Assembly: GCF_900112035.1 (NCBI RefSeq)
Contig: NZ_FOKC01000001.1
Span: 1-64,000 of the forward strand
Direction: 5' to 3'
DNA: 64,000 nt
Source: Nocardioides alpinus
Lineage (GTDB): Bacteria; Actinomycetota; Actinomycetes; Propionibacteriales; Nocardioidaceae
Below are positions 36,321 to 47,067 of the stretch, piece by piece; position 1 is the first letter of the stretch, and each line of letters starts with the position of its first letter. The translations under genes and the position numbers were made by a program. A model generated the notes under the pieces. The model saw only the letters and a program-made list of their open reading frames with translations. It was not told where the DNA came from and did no database searches.

Positions 36321-37619
36321 GTGACGAGCTCACCCCGTGCGGCAACCGCGCTCCTGACCGACCACTACGAACTCACCATGGTCCAGGCCGCGCGGCAGGC
36401 CGGCACCGCCGAGCGGCGCGCGGTCTTCGAGCTGTTCCCGCGACGCCTGCCGGAGGGCAGGCGCTACGGCGTGGTCGCCGGCGTCGGCCGGGCGCTGGAC
36501 GCGATCGAGGCGTTCGGCTTCGACGCAGCGGCCCTCACCTCGCTGGAGGGGGTCGTCGACGCGGACACCCTCGAGTGGCTCGCGTCCTACCGCTTCTCCG
36601 GGGACATCTGGGGCTACGCCGAGGGTGAGGCCTACTTCCCCCACTCCCCCCTCCTCGTGGTCGAGGGGACCTTCGCCGAGGCCGTCCTCCTCGAGACGGT
36701 GCTGCTCTCCATCTACAACCACGACTCGGCGATCGCGTCCGCCGCGTCGCGGATGACGCTCGCCGCCGGCGAGCGCCCCTGCATCGAGATGGGCTCGCGC
36801 CGCACCCACGAGCTGGCGGCCGTCGCCGCCGCACGGGCGGCGTACGTCGCGGGGTTCGACGCGACGAGCAACCTGGCGGCGCGGGCGACCTACGGCGTGC
36901 CGTCCGCGGGCACCGCGGCCCACTCCTTCACGCTGCTCCACGACGACGAGGCCGACGCCTTCCGCGCCCAGGTCGCGACCCTGGGCGTCGGCACGACCCT
37001 GCTGGTCGACACCTACGACGTCACCGAGGCGGTGCGGCTCGCGGTCGAGGTCGCCGGCACCGGCCTGGGCGCCGTACGCCTCGACTCCGGCGACCTCGGC
37101 GAGATCGCCCGCGACGTGCGCGAGCAGCTGGACGGCCTCGGCGCCACGTCCACGCGGATCGTGGTCACTAGTGACCTCGACGAGCACGCCATCGCCGCTC
37201 TCGCCGCGGCCCCGGTCGACGCCTACGGCGTCGGCACCCAGCTCGTCACCGGGTCGGGGCACCCGACGTGCGGCTTCGTCTACAAGCTCGTCGCCCGCGA
37301 GGGGGCCGACGGCGCGATGGTGTCGGTGGCGAAGAAGTCCCTGGACAAGGTGTCGGTCGGCGGCCGCAAGTACGCCCTGCGCCGCCGCTCCCCCGCCGGC
37401 ACGGCGCGGGCCGAGGTCATCGGCATCGGGGAGGCACCGGCGTCCGACGGTGACGACCGCTCGCTCCTGGTGCCGCTCGTCCGCGGCGGCGAGGTCGTCG
37501 GCCGGACGACGCTCGACGAGGCCCGCACCCGTCACCGGGCCTCGATCGCCGAGCTGCCGCGCGCGGTCACGATGATGTCGGCCGGGGAGCCGGTGATCCC
37601 GACGGTGTTCGAGCGGTAG
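36321..37619 (+). CDS. pncB: Nicotinate phosphoribosyltransferase
   Basis: A 432-residue enzyme that makes nicotinate mononucleotide in NAD salvage. Motifs include [14 protein letters not shown] at the N-terminus, [18 protein letters not shown] near the active-site His, VDTYDV and [10 protein letters not shown]. The GTG at 36321 is chosen; a GTG at 36312 is possible. The partner nicotinamidase gene pncA is 1.3 kb downstream, the two now separated by a repeat-flanked pseudogene. Confidence 0.92.
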   Translation: MTSSPRAATALLTDHYELTMVQAARQAGTAERRAVFELFPRRLPEGRRYGVVAGVGRALDAIEAFGFDAAALTSLEGVVDADTLEWLASYRFSGDIWGYAEGEAYFPHSPLLVVEGTFAEAVLLETVLLSIYNHDSAIASAASRMTLAAGERPCIEMGSRRTHELAAVAAARAAYVAGFDATSNLAARATYGVPSAGTAAHSFTLLHDDEADAFRAQVATLGVGTTLLVDTYDVTEAVRLAVEVAGTGLGAVRLDSGDLGEIARDVREQLDGLGATSTRIVVTSDLDEHAIAALAAAPVDAYGVGTQLVTGSGHPTCGFVYKLVAREGADGAMVSVAKKSLDKVSVGGRKYALRRRSPAGTARAEVIGIGEAPASDGDDRSLLVPLVRGGEVVGRTTLDEARTRHRASIAELPRAVTMMSAGEPVIPTVFER

Positions 37620-37665
37620 GTCTGGGTCGGGTTGCGGTGGGGGTGTGGGTGCGGCTCCCCAAGTT

Positions 37666-37706
37666 GCCAACTCACCAGTTGGCCCGCCAACTCGCGAGTT
37701 GGCGGG
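37666..37706 (+). repeat. Dispersed twin-palindrome repeat, copy B
   Basis: GCCAACTCACCAGTTGGC (37666-37683) is followed directly by a 24-bp perfect palindrome (37683-37706) whose half is CCCGCCAACTCG. The 38-bp core differs by one base from copy C. The surrounding 225-bp gap between pncB and the pseudogene holds only this and a half unit near 37743. Confidence 0.8.
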
Positions 37707-37844
37707 TTGGGAGTCCGATCCGGCACGTGGACCCCACCCAAGTCGCCAACCCACTAGTACGAAAACCGCGGCCGCCAGGGCTCTGTCCACAGATCGTCAC
37801 CACGGGGATGTGGGGGCGTCCGTACGCCGTCAGGCTCAGGTCGC

Positions 37845-38760
37845 ATGGATGCCTTCAGCAGCGGCCGCAGCGCTCGCGCCCCCGACGGCGCCACCCGGGT
37901 GACGCGCGGCGCCTACCGGCTGTCCGACTCCCCGGACGTACGGATCTCCGCGCTGCACGCCTGGCAGATGGTGCTGCCGCCCGAGGCGGCCTTCACCCAC
38001 CTCACCGGCGCGGGTGTCCACGACATCTGGCTGCCCCCGACCGACGGCCTGCCCGTGTGGATCTCACTTCCCTACGGCATCCCTCGCCCCGACCGTCCCG
38101 GACTCCGTGTCGTACGACGCCACATCAGCCCGGCCCCCGTCATCGTCAACGGGCTGCGGTGTGACACCGCCCCGCAGTCTCTGCTCATCAGCGCCCGTGA
38201 CCTCCACGAGCTCGACCTCACCTGCCTGATCGAGGGCGCCCGCCACCGCGGCCTGCTCCCGGACGAGGAGGAGGACCGTCTCCTGAGCGAGGCCTACCCG
38301 GGCTCGCCCCGCCTGTCGTTCGTTCGACTGGGCCACTGGGGGCGCGGAGAGCATCTGGGAGGTGCTGCTTCGCGTGCTCCACCGGTCCTGCGGGGTGGCC
38401 GTCGAGGCTCAGCACGAGATCTTCGATGACCACGGGAACTTCGTCGCACGCGCTGATCTTCGGGTGGTGGGGACGCCGCGGTTGCCCGAGTTCGACGGCG
38501 CGGTCCACCGGGACGCGAAGCAGCACCGCAAGGACCTGAAGCGCGAGCGGCGGCTCGCCTCTGCGGGTTGGGACCGCCGCGGATACACGTCGTACGACGT
38601 CCTTCACCAAGCCGTCTCGATCCTGCGCGACGCCGACGAGGCGCTGGGGCGCCCCCACGACCCGGCTCGGATCCGTGGCTGGCACGCCATCGTGAAGAAG
38701 TCGTTGTTCTCCCCCGCCGGACAGAACCTGCTCCGCGACAGGATCCGAGCCTCGTTGTGA
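37845..38760 (+). pseudogene. Frameshifted AbiEi antitoxin/DUF559-like protein
   Basis: The frame from 37845 (MDAFSSGRSARAPDG) carries the N-terminal half of the family; the frame ending at 38760 carries the DUF559 half (AVEAQHEIFDDHGNFVARAD, FDGAVHRDAKQHRKDLKRER, SYDVLHQAVSILRDADEALG). The tetranucleotide run TCGTTCGTTCG at about 38316-38326 lies at the break. Removing one GTTC gives a continuous PRLSFDWATGGAESIWEVLL, so a 4-bp duplication is the likely lesion; apart from that the gene looks intact at about 303 residues. Members of the family are antitoxin-like regulators or endonuclease-fold proteins. It is flanked by repeat copies B and C. Confidence 0.8.
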
Positions 38761-38814
38761 CTCCTGAGTTGGCGAGTGGGGTGGCACCGGGGCCCCCATC
38801 TCGACCCCCAAGTC

Positions 38815-38852
38815 GCCAACTCACCAGTTGGCCCGCCAGCTCGCGAGTTGGC
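38815..38852 (+). repeat. Dispersed twin-palindrome repeat, copy C
   Basis: GCCAACTCACCAGTTGGC (38815-38832), two bases, then GCCAGCTCGCGAGTTGGC (38835-38852). It has the same orientation as copy B, 1149 bases away. A half unit GAGTTGGCGAG lies near 38766. It fills most of the gap between the pseudogene and pncA. Confidence 0.8.
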
Positions 38853-38895
38853 AAGAACGACCCCCGCCCACGCCCCAACCCGCCCCCGGACTCGC

Positions 38896-38901
38896 TAGCC
38901 T
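38896..38901 (+). promoter_or_regulatory. -10 box TAGCCT, leaderless, pncA
   Basis: TAGCCT ends six bases before the pncA ATG, with no ribosome site. pncA thus has its own promoter despite the pseudogene upstream. Confidence 0.55.
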
Positions 38902-38907
38902 CAGCAG

Positions 38908-39483
38908 ATGACACGCGCGCTGATCGTGGTCGACGTCCAGAACGACTTCTGCGAGGGCGGCTCGTTGCCGGTGGCCGGGGGTGCGCGGGTCGCCGCCGAC
39001 ATCGGCGACCTCCTGCACCGCTGGTCGGCGCACGAGGAGGGCCGGCCGGCGTACGACGTCGTGGTCGCAACCAAGGACCACCACATCGACCCGGGTTCGC
39101 ACTGGTCGCTCAAGCCGGACTACGCGCAGACGTGGCCGCCGCACTGCAAGGTCGGCACCGAGGGAGCGGGCTTCCACCCCAACCTCGATCCGCAGCCCTT
39201 CGACCAGGTGTTCTACAAGGGCGAGCACGAGGCGGCCTACTCCGGCTTCGAGGGCCGTACGGCGTCGGGCGCGGCACTGGCCGACTGGCTGCGCGAGCAC
39301 CAGGTGTCGGAGGTGGACGTGTGCGGGATCGCGACGGACCACTGCGTGCGCGCCACGGCGCTCGACAGCGCCGGCCTGGGGTTCGACACGCGGGTGCTCA
39401 CCGCGCTGTGCGCCGGGGTCGACGAGGACACCACCGCAGCGGCCATCACCGAGATGTCCGGCGCCGGCGTCGAGATCGCCTGA
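38908..39483 (+). CDS. pncA: Nicotinamidase
   Basis: A 191-residue isochorismatase-fold enzyme that turns nicotinamide into nicotinate for PncB. The triad is Asp9 in VVDVQNDF, Lys104 in FYKGEHEAAYSGFEG and Cys146 in IATDHCVRATA. The metal-site segment KDHHIDPGSHWS is present. The length and motifs match PncA well. Confidence 0.93.
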   Translation: MTRALIVVDVQNDFCEGGSLPVAGGARVAADIGDLLHRWSAHEEGRPAYDVVVATKDHHIDPGSHWSLKPDYAQTWPPHCKVGTEGAGFHPNLDPQPFDQVFYKGEHEAAYSGFEGRTASGAALADWLREHQVSEVDVCGIATDHCVRATALDSAGLGFDTRVLTALCAGVDEDTTAAAITEMSGAGVEIA

Positions 39484-39496
39484 GCACGCCTGCTCA
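39481..39496. terminator. Hairpin shared by the pncA and DUF1697 stop codons
   Basis: TGAGCA-CGCC-TGCTCA is a perfect inverted repeat whose outer triplets are the pncA TGA (+) and the DUF1697 TGA (read on the minus strand). It is the whole 16-bp junction between two convergent genes. Confidence 0.5.
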
Positions 39497-40030
39497 GCAC
39501 CACTTCCCGGTGACCGTACGCAGCACCTTGACGGTCCGCGCGGTCCCCCGGCCGAGCGCGTTGAACTCCTTCGACGAGAGCAGCTTCGAGGTGTGGATGT
39601 CGCCGTCGAGCAGGACGTACGCCGCCCTCCCGTCGACCACCACCGTCTCGCCGGCGTGGGCGAGCGCATGGACCGCCTCCACGGCCGCGGCACCGGGCGG
39701 GGCGGCGTACAACGTCACGTAGTGCTGGCCGGACGGCTCGTGCTCGGCGTGCAGCTCCTCGGCGCGCGCGGTGAGCGCCGCCAGGTCGACGGCGGTGAAG
39801 ACGATCGTCGGCACCTCGAAGCCGGCCTCGGCGGCGTAGGCCTCCTCGAGCAGCTGCTGGACCTTGCCCACCGACCGCGCTGAGTGCGTCAGCCGGACGT
39901 TGCCGGTGTTGATGTAGGTCTCGACGTCGCGGCCACCGGCCGCCTCCGTCGCGACCCTGATCGCGTCCTTGGAGAACTTGCGGGTCGCGCCCAGGTTGAT
40001 GGCACGCAGGAAGGCGACGTAGGTCGGCAT
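39494..40030 (-). CDS. DUF1697 protein
   Basis: A 178-residue cytoplasmic protein. The family N-terminus MPTYVAFLRAINLG and the segment YINTGNVRL are plain, as is FNALGRGTARTVKVL near the C-terminus. DUF1697 has no assigned reaction. The divergent neighbour is an amino-acid binding protein, 40 bases away. Confidence 0.88.
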   Translation of the reverse strand: MPTYVAFLRAINLGATRKFSKDAIRVATEAAGGRDVETYINTGNVRLTHSARSVGKVQQLLEEAYAAEAGFEVPTIVFTAVDLAALTARAEELHAEHEPSGQHYVTLYAAPPGAAAVEAVHALAHAGETVVVDGRAAYVLLDGDIHTSKLLSSKEFNALGRGTARTVKVLRTVTGKWC

Positions 40031-40056
40031 GGGGCCAGTGTTCCAGTGGAGGGGTC

Positions 40057-40062
40057 TACGGT
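40057..40062 (+). promoter_or_regulatory. -10 box TACGGT before the amino-acid importer
   Basis: TACGGT ends seven bases before the ATG at 40070. GGGGAG between them could also serve as a ribosome site if transcription starts earlier. Confidence 0.45.
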
Positions 40063-40069
40063 GGGGAGC

Positions 40070-40858
40070 ATGAAGTCTCGGAGCCTCGTCACCGCGCTCA
40101 GCGCCGCCGCCCTCGCCGTCTCCTTCGCCGGGTGTGCCAAGGAGGACACCTCCACCACCACCGAGTCGGGGATCTCGCTGGTCACCGACGGCACCCTGAC
40201 CATCTGCACCCACCTCCCCTACGAGCCCTTCGAGTTCACCGAGGACGGCGAGGTCGTCGGCTTCGACCCCTCCGTGCTCGAGATCGCGGCAGAGGCCGAG
40301 GGGCTCGACACCGAGGTCCTCGACGTCGCCTGGGAGACGATCACCACCGGCGAGGCGCTCAACAGCGGCCAGTGCGACGTCGGTGCGGGAGCGATGACGA
40401 TCAACGACGAGCGCGAGGCCGTCATGGACTTCACCGACCCCTACTTCACGGCCACCCAGGCCCTGATGACCAAGACGGGTGCGGGCATCACGTCGCTCGA
40501 GGACCTCGCCGGCAAGAAGGTCGCCGTTCAGGACGGCACGACCGGCTCCGACTACGTGCGCGAGAACGCACCCGACGACACCGAGATCATCTCCTTCGAG
40601 GACTCCTCGCTGATGCAGCAGGCGGTCCTGACCGGGCAGGTCGACGCCGGCGTCAACGACAACGGCCTGCTCAACTACTTCGTCACCCAGAACCCCGAGG
40701 TCGAGGTCGTCACCGAGTTCGAGACCAACGAGGACTACGGCTTCTCGGTGAAGAAGGACGGCAACGACGACCTGCTCACCGCGATCAACGACGCGATCGC
40801 GAGTGACGAGTACGACGCCGTCTACGAGGAGTGGTTCGGCACCGCCCCGGCCGAGTGA
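40070..40858 (+). CDS. Polar amino-acid ABC importer binding lipoprotein
   Basis: A 262-residue type 2 periplasmic-binding-fold protein. The lipobox is FAGC with Cys22. [35 protein letters not shown] and [20 protein letters not shown] are the standard pattern of polar amino-acid receptors. Its stop overlaps the permease start (TGATG). The ligand is probably an acidic or neutral polar amino acid, but it cannot be fixed from sequence. Confidence 0.9.
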   Translation: MKSRSLVTALSAAALAVSFAGCAKEDTSTTTESGISLVTDGTLTICTHLPYEPFEFTEDGEVVGFDPSVLEIAAEAEGLDTEVLDVAWETITTGEALNSGQCDVGAGAMTINDEREAVMDFTDPYFTATQALMTKTGAGITSLEDLAGKKVAVQDGTTGSDYVRENAPDDTEIISFEDSSLMQQAVLTGQVDAGVNDNGLLNYFVTQNPEVEVVTEFETNEDYGFSVKKDGNDDLLTAINDAIASDEYDAVYEEWFGTAPAE

Positions 40859-41649
40859 TGGCGAGTCCGCGCCAGCGCGCCGCCCGGTGGCGCTACGTCC
40901 AGTACGCCGTGCTGGTCGCCGTCGTGCTCACGGTCGCCCTGGTGGCCGACTGGGGCCAGCTCCAGCGCGCGTTCTGGAACTGGGAGCTGGTCAAGGAGCA
41001 GTTTCCGCGCGTCCTGACGATCGCCCTCAAGAACACGCTGATCTACACCGCGTGCGGCTTCGCCTTCGGGCTGGTCCTCGGCCTCGTGCTGGCACTCATG
41101 CGCCTCTCGAGCGTCGGTCCCTACCGGTGGATCGCGACGGGCGTCATCGAGCTGTTCCGCGGCCTGCCCGCCCTGGTCGTGTTCATCGCGCTCAGCGTGG
41201 GCTTCCGGCTGGCCTTCCCCGCCTACGAGATCCCGTTCGGCAACCTCGGCATCGTCACCCTCGCCCTCGGCCTGGTCGGCGGTGCCTACATGGCCGAGAC
41301 CATCCGGGCCGGCATCCAGGCCGTGCCGAAGGGACAGATGGAGGCGGCCCGCTCGCTCGGGATGTCGCACGGCCGGGCCATGATCAGCGTGGTCGTCCCG
41401 CAGGCGTTCCGGATCATCCTGCCGCCGCTGACCAACGAGCTGATCCTGCTCACGAAGGACTCCTCGCTGGTCTACATCCTCGGGCTGTCGCTGTCGGGCT
41501 ACGAGCTCACCAAGTTCGGCCGCGAGGGCATGAACTCTGCCTCCAACCTGACCCCGATCATCGTGATCGCCCTGTGCTACCTGCTGATCACGGTGCCGCT
41601 GTCGATCGTCGTACGCCGCATGGAGAGCCGCTCGGAGAGGGCCCGCTGA
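40858..41649 (+). CDS. Polar amino-acid ABC permease (HisM/GlnP type)
   Basis: A 263-residue membrane protein with about five helices. The HisM-type family signature [16 protein letters not shown] and the ATPase-docking EAA loop ([20 protein letters not shown]) are clear. It is translationally coupled at both ends to the binding protein and the ATPase. A single permease gene implies a homodimer. Confidence 0.9.
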   Translation: MASPRQRAARWRYVQYAVLVAVVLTVALVADWGQLQRAFWNWELVKEQFPRVLTIALKNTLIYTACGFAFGLVLGLVLALMRLSSVGPYRWIATGVIELFRGLPALVVFIALSVGFRLAFPAYEIPFGNLGIVTLALGLVGGAYMAETIRAGIQAVPKGQMEAARSLGMSHGRAMISVVVPQAFRIILPPLTNELILLTKDSSLVYILGLSLSGYELTKFGREGMNSASNLTPIIVIALCYLLITVPLSIVVRRMESRSERAR

Positions 41650-42407
41650 TGACCACCGACCGCATCACCGACCGCACGACCGCCGCGATCGACGTGCAGG
41701 ACCTCCACAAGTACTTCGGCGCGAACGAGGTGCTCAAGGGCATCGACTTCCACGTCGGCACGGGTCAGGTCGTCTGCGTCATCGGCCCGTCCGGGTCCGG
41801 CAAGTCCACTCTGCTGCGCTGCGTCAACATGCTCGAGGTCCCGACGAGCGGCAAGATCTTCGTCGCGGGCGAGGAGATCACCGACCGCGACGCCGACGTG
41901 GACCAGCTGCGCGCCCGGATCGGAATGGTCTTCCAGCAGTTCAACCTGTTCCCGCACATGACCGTCCTGCGCAACCTGACGATCGCACAGGAGAAGGTGA
42001 AGGGCCGCAAGAAGGACGAGGCGGTCGAGATCGCGCGTACGACGCTGGCGAAGGTGGGGCTGTCCGAGAAGGAGTCCGCCTACCCGGCGCACCTGTCGGG
42101 CGGGCAGTCCCAGCGGGTCGCGATCGCCCGCGCGCTCGCGATGAGCCCCGACATGATGCTCTTCGACGAGCCCACGTCGGCCCTCGACCCGGAGCTGGTC
42201 GGCGACGTGCTCGCCGTCATGAAGGACCTGGCCGCCGAGGGGATGACCATGATGGTCGTGACCCACGAGATGGGCTTCGCCCGCGAGGTCGGCGACAACC
42301 TGGTCTTCATGGATGACGGGGTGATCGTCGAGGAGGGCGACCCGCGCGAGGTCCTGGCGAACCCGCGTCACGAGAGGACGCAGCTGTTCCTCTCGAAGGT
42401 GCTCTAG
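41649..42407 (+). CDS. Polar amino-acid ABC ATPase (GlnQ type)
   Basis: A 252-residue ATPase with Walker [10 protein letters not shown] (46-54), signature [15 protein letters not shown], Walker [15 protein letters not shown] and switch His in [12 protein letters not shown]. The ALDPELVG stretch is the PAAT-class form. It completes the three-gene amino-acid importer. Confidence 0.93.
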   Translation: MTTDRITDRTTAAIDVQDLHKYFGANEVLKGIDFHVGTGQVVCVIGPSGSGKSTLLRCVNMLEVPTSGKIFVAGEEITDRDADVDQLRARIGMVFQQFNLFPHMTVLRNLTIAQEKVKGRKKDEAVEIARTTLAKVGLSEKESAYPAHLSGGQSQRVAIARALAMSPDMMLFDEPTSALDPELVGDVLAVMKDLAAEGMTMMVVTHEMGFAREVGDNLVFMDDGVIVEEGDPREVLANPRHERTQLFLSKVL

Positions 42408-42426
42408 GCGACGGCAGCGAGTGGGC

Positions 42427-43233
42427 TCAGGCCCGCTTGCACTGGCTGGGCGGCGTCACGGCGGGGTCGAACACGTGCTGCGGGGGCACGATGTTGTCCC
42501 CGTTCTGCGACTCCTTCATCGTCATGGCCCACCAGCCGGTGCGACGGGTGTCGAAGGCGGCGCGCTGGTCCTTGGGGATCTGGTTCCACATGCCCAGGAC
42601 GTCGACGCCGACCTCGATGAGGTGACCGTGGGGGGCGACGAAGGCACTGGCCTCGGTGTCGTAGGGCACCGACGGCGGCGTGGCGAAGAGCCCGCGCGGG
42701 AGCCCGGCGAGGACCGTCTTGAAGTCGAGTCCCACCGAGACGTCGTCACCGTCGAGCCCGAGGACCCGGCCCTGGGTGAGGGCCCAGCTCGGGTCGAGCT
42801 CGGTCGGGAGGGCCCAGCTGCGGGCCGCGTCGCCGGTGATGTCGACCCAGCAGTTGTCGGAGCCCGGGCCCCAGTCCTCGCTGTTGAAGTAGGTGCGGTC
42901 GTTGACCACGAGGTAGTCGATCTGCTGCGCCTGGCCGTCGAGCGTCGAGTCCAGGGAGACCTCGCTGTAGCCCGTCGACGGGCTGAAGCGGCCGTCGAGG
43001 TCGAGGAGTCGCTTGCCGCCCTTGTCAGGGTTCTTGGTGAGCAGCTGGCCGTGCCACTCCACGATGCCCATCTTGTTGACCTGGGCGACCAGGCCGCTGA
43101 CCTTCTCGCCCAGCTTCTCCGCGTCCTGGGTCTTCGTGGCCGCAGCCGAGCCCGAGCCGCCGCAGCCGCTGAGCGTGAGGAGCAGACCGGCGGCGAGCGC
43201 CGCGGTCCACGAGGCGTTGAGGCGACGTGTCAC
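42427..43233 (-). CDS. Predicted lipoprotein of unknown function
   Basis: A 268-residue exported protein. The lipobox LSGC (Cys24) follows a short signal peptide, then a Gly/Ser/Ala linker. The rest alternates short beta-like segments (YLVVNDRTYFNSEDWG, CWVDITGDAAR), loosely like LppX/LprG lipid carriers or LolA-type proteins. I do not recognise a family firmly. The GTG start fits the gap of 103 bases to the LysR gene. Confidence 0.6.
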   Translation of the reverse strand: MTRRLNASWTAALAAGLLLTLSGCGGSGSAAATKTQDAEKLGEKVSGLVAQVNKMGIVEWHGQLLTKNPDKGGKRLLDLDGRFSPSTGYSEVSLDSTLDGQAQQIDYLVVNDRTYFNSEDWGPGSDNCWVDITGDAARSWALPTELDPSWALTQGRVLGLDGDDVSVGLDFKTVLAGLPRGLFATPPSVPYDTEASAFVAPHGHLIEVGVDVLGMWNQIPKDQRAAFDTRRTGWWAMTMKESQNGDNIVPPQHVFDPAVTPPSQCKRA

Positions 43234-43336
43234 TGGGGGTCCCCATTCCGATCCGGTCCGCGACGTGCACCGTGCTCGACGCGTTTCGGAGCCTAGGACT
43301 CCCGCAGATACCTGTCAGGAGAACCGAAGATCTTCC

Positions 43337-44248
43337 TCAGGTCGCCATCCACCGCCGGGCGGCGTACACCACGGCCTCGGTCAGCTCCCCGACGAGCGCC
43401 GAACCCAGGCGCCAGTGCTGCCAGTAGAGCGCCACCTCGGACCGGCGCCCGGGAACGAGCTCGACCAGATCGCCGCTCGCCAGCTCGCCGGTCACGTCCG
43501 ACTCGGGGAGCAGGCCCCACCCCATCCCCACCCGGATCGCGCGGTCGAACTCGCGGACCGACGGCAGGTAGGTGACCGGTGGCGCAAGGTGGCGACGAGT
43601 GACCCGACGGACGAAGTCGTGCTGGAGGGAGTCGGTCCGGTCGAAGGCCACGATCGGCGCCTCCGCCAGGGTGGCCGAGCCGACGCCGTCGGCGAAGTGG
43701 GCGGCATGGAACTCGCGCGTCGCGACCGCGGCGTAGCGCAACCGCCCGAGCCGCACGACCCGGCAGCCGGGCACCGGCCTGGGCTCGCCCGTGATGGCGG
43801 CCATCACCTCACCGCGCCGCAACCGCTCCGCCGTGCGGGTGTGGTCCTCGCGCACCACCTCGAACACCACCCGGTGCCGGGACTGCACGTCCGCGAGGGC
43901 GTCGACGAACCACCCGTAGAGGGCGTCGGCGTTCACCGCGATCGGGACGGAGGTGCAGGAGGTCCCGCCGGCGTCGGACTCCTCCACCAGCTCGGCCACC
44001 GCCTCCCGCTCCAGCAGCTCGGTCTGGGTGGCCAGCCGGACCAGCACCAACCCGGCCTCCGTGGGCTCCAGGGGCTTCACCCGGTGGAGCAGGACCCGGC
44101 CCATCCGGGTCTCCAGCGCCTTGATCCGCTGGCTCACCGCGGAGGGGGTGACGTGGAGCTCGCGTGCGGCCGCCTCGAAGGTGCCGAGCCGCACCGCGAC
44201 GGCCAGTGTGCGCAGGGCCACAGGGTCGAGCTGAGTGATGTCTTTCAT
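43337..44248 (-). CDS. lysG: LysR-family regulator of the exporter (LysG/ArgP type)
   Basis: A 303-residue LysR protein. The N-terminal helix-turn-helix (about residues 4-62, TFEAAARELHVTPSAVSQRI) and the SVPIAVNADALYGWF start of the effector domain match LysG/ArgP. It is divergent from a LysE exporter, with 72 bp between them. It probably turns the exporter on when lysine or arginine builds up. A frame continuing to 44932 is an antisense artefact of the exporter gene. Confidence 0.9.
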   Translation of the reverse strand: MKDITQLDPVALRTLAVAVRLGTFEAAARELHVTPSAVSQRIKALETRMGRVLLHRVKPLEPTEAGLVLVRLATQTELLEREAVAELVEESDAGGTSCTSVPIAVNADALYGWFVDALADVQSRHRVVFEVVREDHTRTAERLRRGEVMAAITGEPRPVPGCRVVRLGRLRYAAVATREFHAAHFADGVGSATLAEAPIVAFDRTDSLQHDFVRRVTRRHLAPPVTYLPSVREFDRAIRVGMGWGLLPESDVTGELASGDLVELVPGRRSEVALYWQHWRLGSALVGELTEAVVYAARRWMAT

Positions 44249-44320
44249 ACTTAGACATCCTAATGATTCCTGCAAATACTTCGCTGGAGTGAAGCACTCG
44301 CGCGTCCTACCGTTGGTCAC
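44249..44320. promoter_or_regulatory. LysG-LysE divergent control region
   Basis: The 72-bp gap holds a dyad TTAG-ACATC-CTAA next to the lysG start, an imperfect dyad CTTCGCTGGAGTGAAG, and a -10 box TACCGT (44308-44313) seven bases before the lysE ATG. A LysR protein binding here would cover both promoters. Confidence 0.45.
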
Positions 44321-44920
44321 ATGTTCCAGGTTGCTCTCACCGGTCTTCTCACCGGACTCGCTCTCATCATCGCCGTCGGCGCGCAGAACGCCTTCCTGCT
44401 CCGTCAGGGGATCCGTGGCCAGCAGGTGCTGCCCATCGTGCTGACGTGCCTCGTCTCGGACGTGGTGGCGATCACCGCCGGCGTGGCCGGGCTCGGCGTC
44501 GTGCTCGAGCGCTGGCCGTCGGTGCTGCCGGTGGCCCAGATCCTCGGCGGGCTCTACCTGATCGCCTTCGGCGTGCACGCGGCGATGCGCGCATGGCGCC
44601 CCGCGGCGCTCGACGCCGGCGAGGGCGCGGCCCTCACCACGGGCAAGGCGATCCTGCTGACGCTCGCGCTGACCTGGCTCAACCCGCACTTCTACCTCGA
44701 CGCCGTCCTGATGCTCGGCACGGTGGCCAACAGCTTCGGCGACGACCGCTGGTGGTTCGTGTCCGGCACCCTCGTCGCGAGCGTGCTGTGGTTCTTCGGC
44801 CTCGGCTACGGCGCGCGGCTGCTTCGCGGCCTGTTCGCCCGGCCGACCGCCTGGCGCGTGCTCGACTCCGGCATCGCGGTCGTCATGGGCGCCCTGGGCA
44901 TCGGGCTGCTCGCCCACTGA
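44321..44920 (+). CDS. lysE: LysE/ArgO-type basic amino-acid exporter
   Basis: A 199-residue membrane protein of about six helices. The conserved IAVGAQNAFLLRQGIRG near the N-terminus and LALTWLNPHFYLDAV in the middle are LysE signatures. It exports excess lysine or arginine. The divergent LysG-type regulator supports this assignment. Confidence 0.92.
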   Translation: MFQVALTGLLTGLALIIAVGAQNAFLLRQGIRGQQVLPIVLTCLVSDVVAITAGVAGLGVVLERWPSVLPVAQILGGLYLIAFGVHAAMRAWRPAALDAGEGAALTTGKAILLTLALTWLNPHFYLDAVLMLGTVANSFGDDRWWFVSGTLVASVLWFFGLGYGARLLRGLFARPTAWRVLDSGIAVVMGALGIGLLAH

Positions 44921-44944
44921 GGCAGGCGCCACGCCTCCGGCGCG

Positions 44945-45742
44945 CTACTCCCCGGCGTACGCCAGGCCGCGCTCGGCCATCGCCTCGCGCAGCCGGGTGA
45001 TCGCGATCGGGCCGACCCCGTGGATCGCGGCCAGCTCGGCAGCGGAGTGTGCGGCGACCTGCTCGAGGGTGGTGACCCCCACCTCGCGCAGAGCCCGGGT
45101 CGCCGGTGCGCCGATGTTCCTCGGCACGGGCGTCCCGTCGGCCTTCTGCGCGCGCTGACGCGGGGCGGGCAGAGAGGCGTCGACGACCGCCTCGCCGCGC
45201 GGCGACAGCAGGTAGCCGATGGCCAGCGACTCGGTCAGCCCCAGCTCCTTGAGCTTGCGGACGTCCTTCTTGAAGTCGGCCGTCTCGCGCCCCACCTGCG
45301 CCGCCAGGTCCGGGGCACGGACGGTCGGGTGGAGGTCGATCAGGTCGAGCGTCTGTCGCGTCCAGGCGCCGTACGACGACGACGCGTCGAGACGGTCGAG
45401 GCGCGCGTTGATCGTCGCGAGCTCCTCGGCGGTCGGCACGGCGGCCCGCAGCGCCTCGCGCGGGTCGGACCCGGCGTACGCCAGACCGATCCGCCAGGCG
45501 GGATCCTCCTGGCGGGCCGCGAGTGCCTGCTTGAGGGCCGCCAGCGACGGTGCGCCCGCCCGGCGGGCGTCCTCGGCGCGCAGGCTCGAGACGCTCACCT
45601 GCTCCACCGAGGTCACCTCGAGCAGCCCGACCCCCGTGCGCATCCGGGTGCCCACCACCACGCGCGGCTTCGCCCAGCGGCGGAACGCCAGGTCGACCGT
45701 GCCGGCCTTGATCGCGGCCAGCTCGGCCGGGCGGATCATCAT
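44945..45742 (-). CDS. ASCH/PUA-like domain with C-terminal helix-hairpin-helix, unknown
   Basis: A 265-residue protein. The N-terminal part (IRPAELAAIKAGTVDLAFRR, VGTRMRTGVGLLEVTSVEQV) is ASCH/PUA-like, a fold seen in RNA-binding proteins. The last 60 residues (LEQVAAHSAAELAAIHGVGP) form a helix-hairpin-helix nucleic-acid-binding motif. The middle (about 95-180) is alpha-helical. Nucleic-acid binding is a reasonable inference; no reaction is evident. Confidence 0.65.
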   Translation of the reverse strand: MMIRPAELAAIKAGTVDLAFRRWAKPRVVVGTRMRTGVGLLEVTSVEQVSVSSLRAEDARRAGAPSLAALKQALAARQEDPAWRIGLAYAGSDPREALRAAVPTAEELATINARLDRLDASSSYGAWTRQTLDLIDLHPTVRAPDLAAQVGRETADFKKDVRKLKELGLTESLAIGYLLSPRGEAVVDASLPAPRQRAQKADGTPVPRNIGAPATRALREVGVTTLEQVAAHSAAELAAIHGVGPIAITRLREAMAERGLAYAGE

Positions 45743-45751
45743 GGGAGAAGA

Positions 45752-47067
<1,316 letters not shown>

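Noticed and set aside
43337..44932. 531-residue LysR protein
   Set aside because: The added part is antisense to lysE and contains the divergent promoter; the normal LysR N-terminus starts at 44248.
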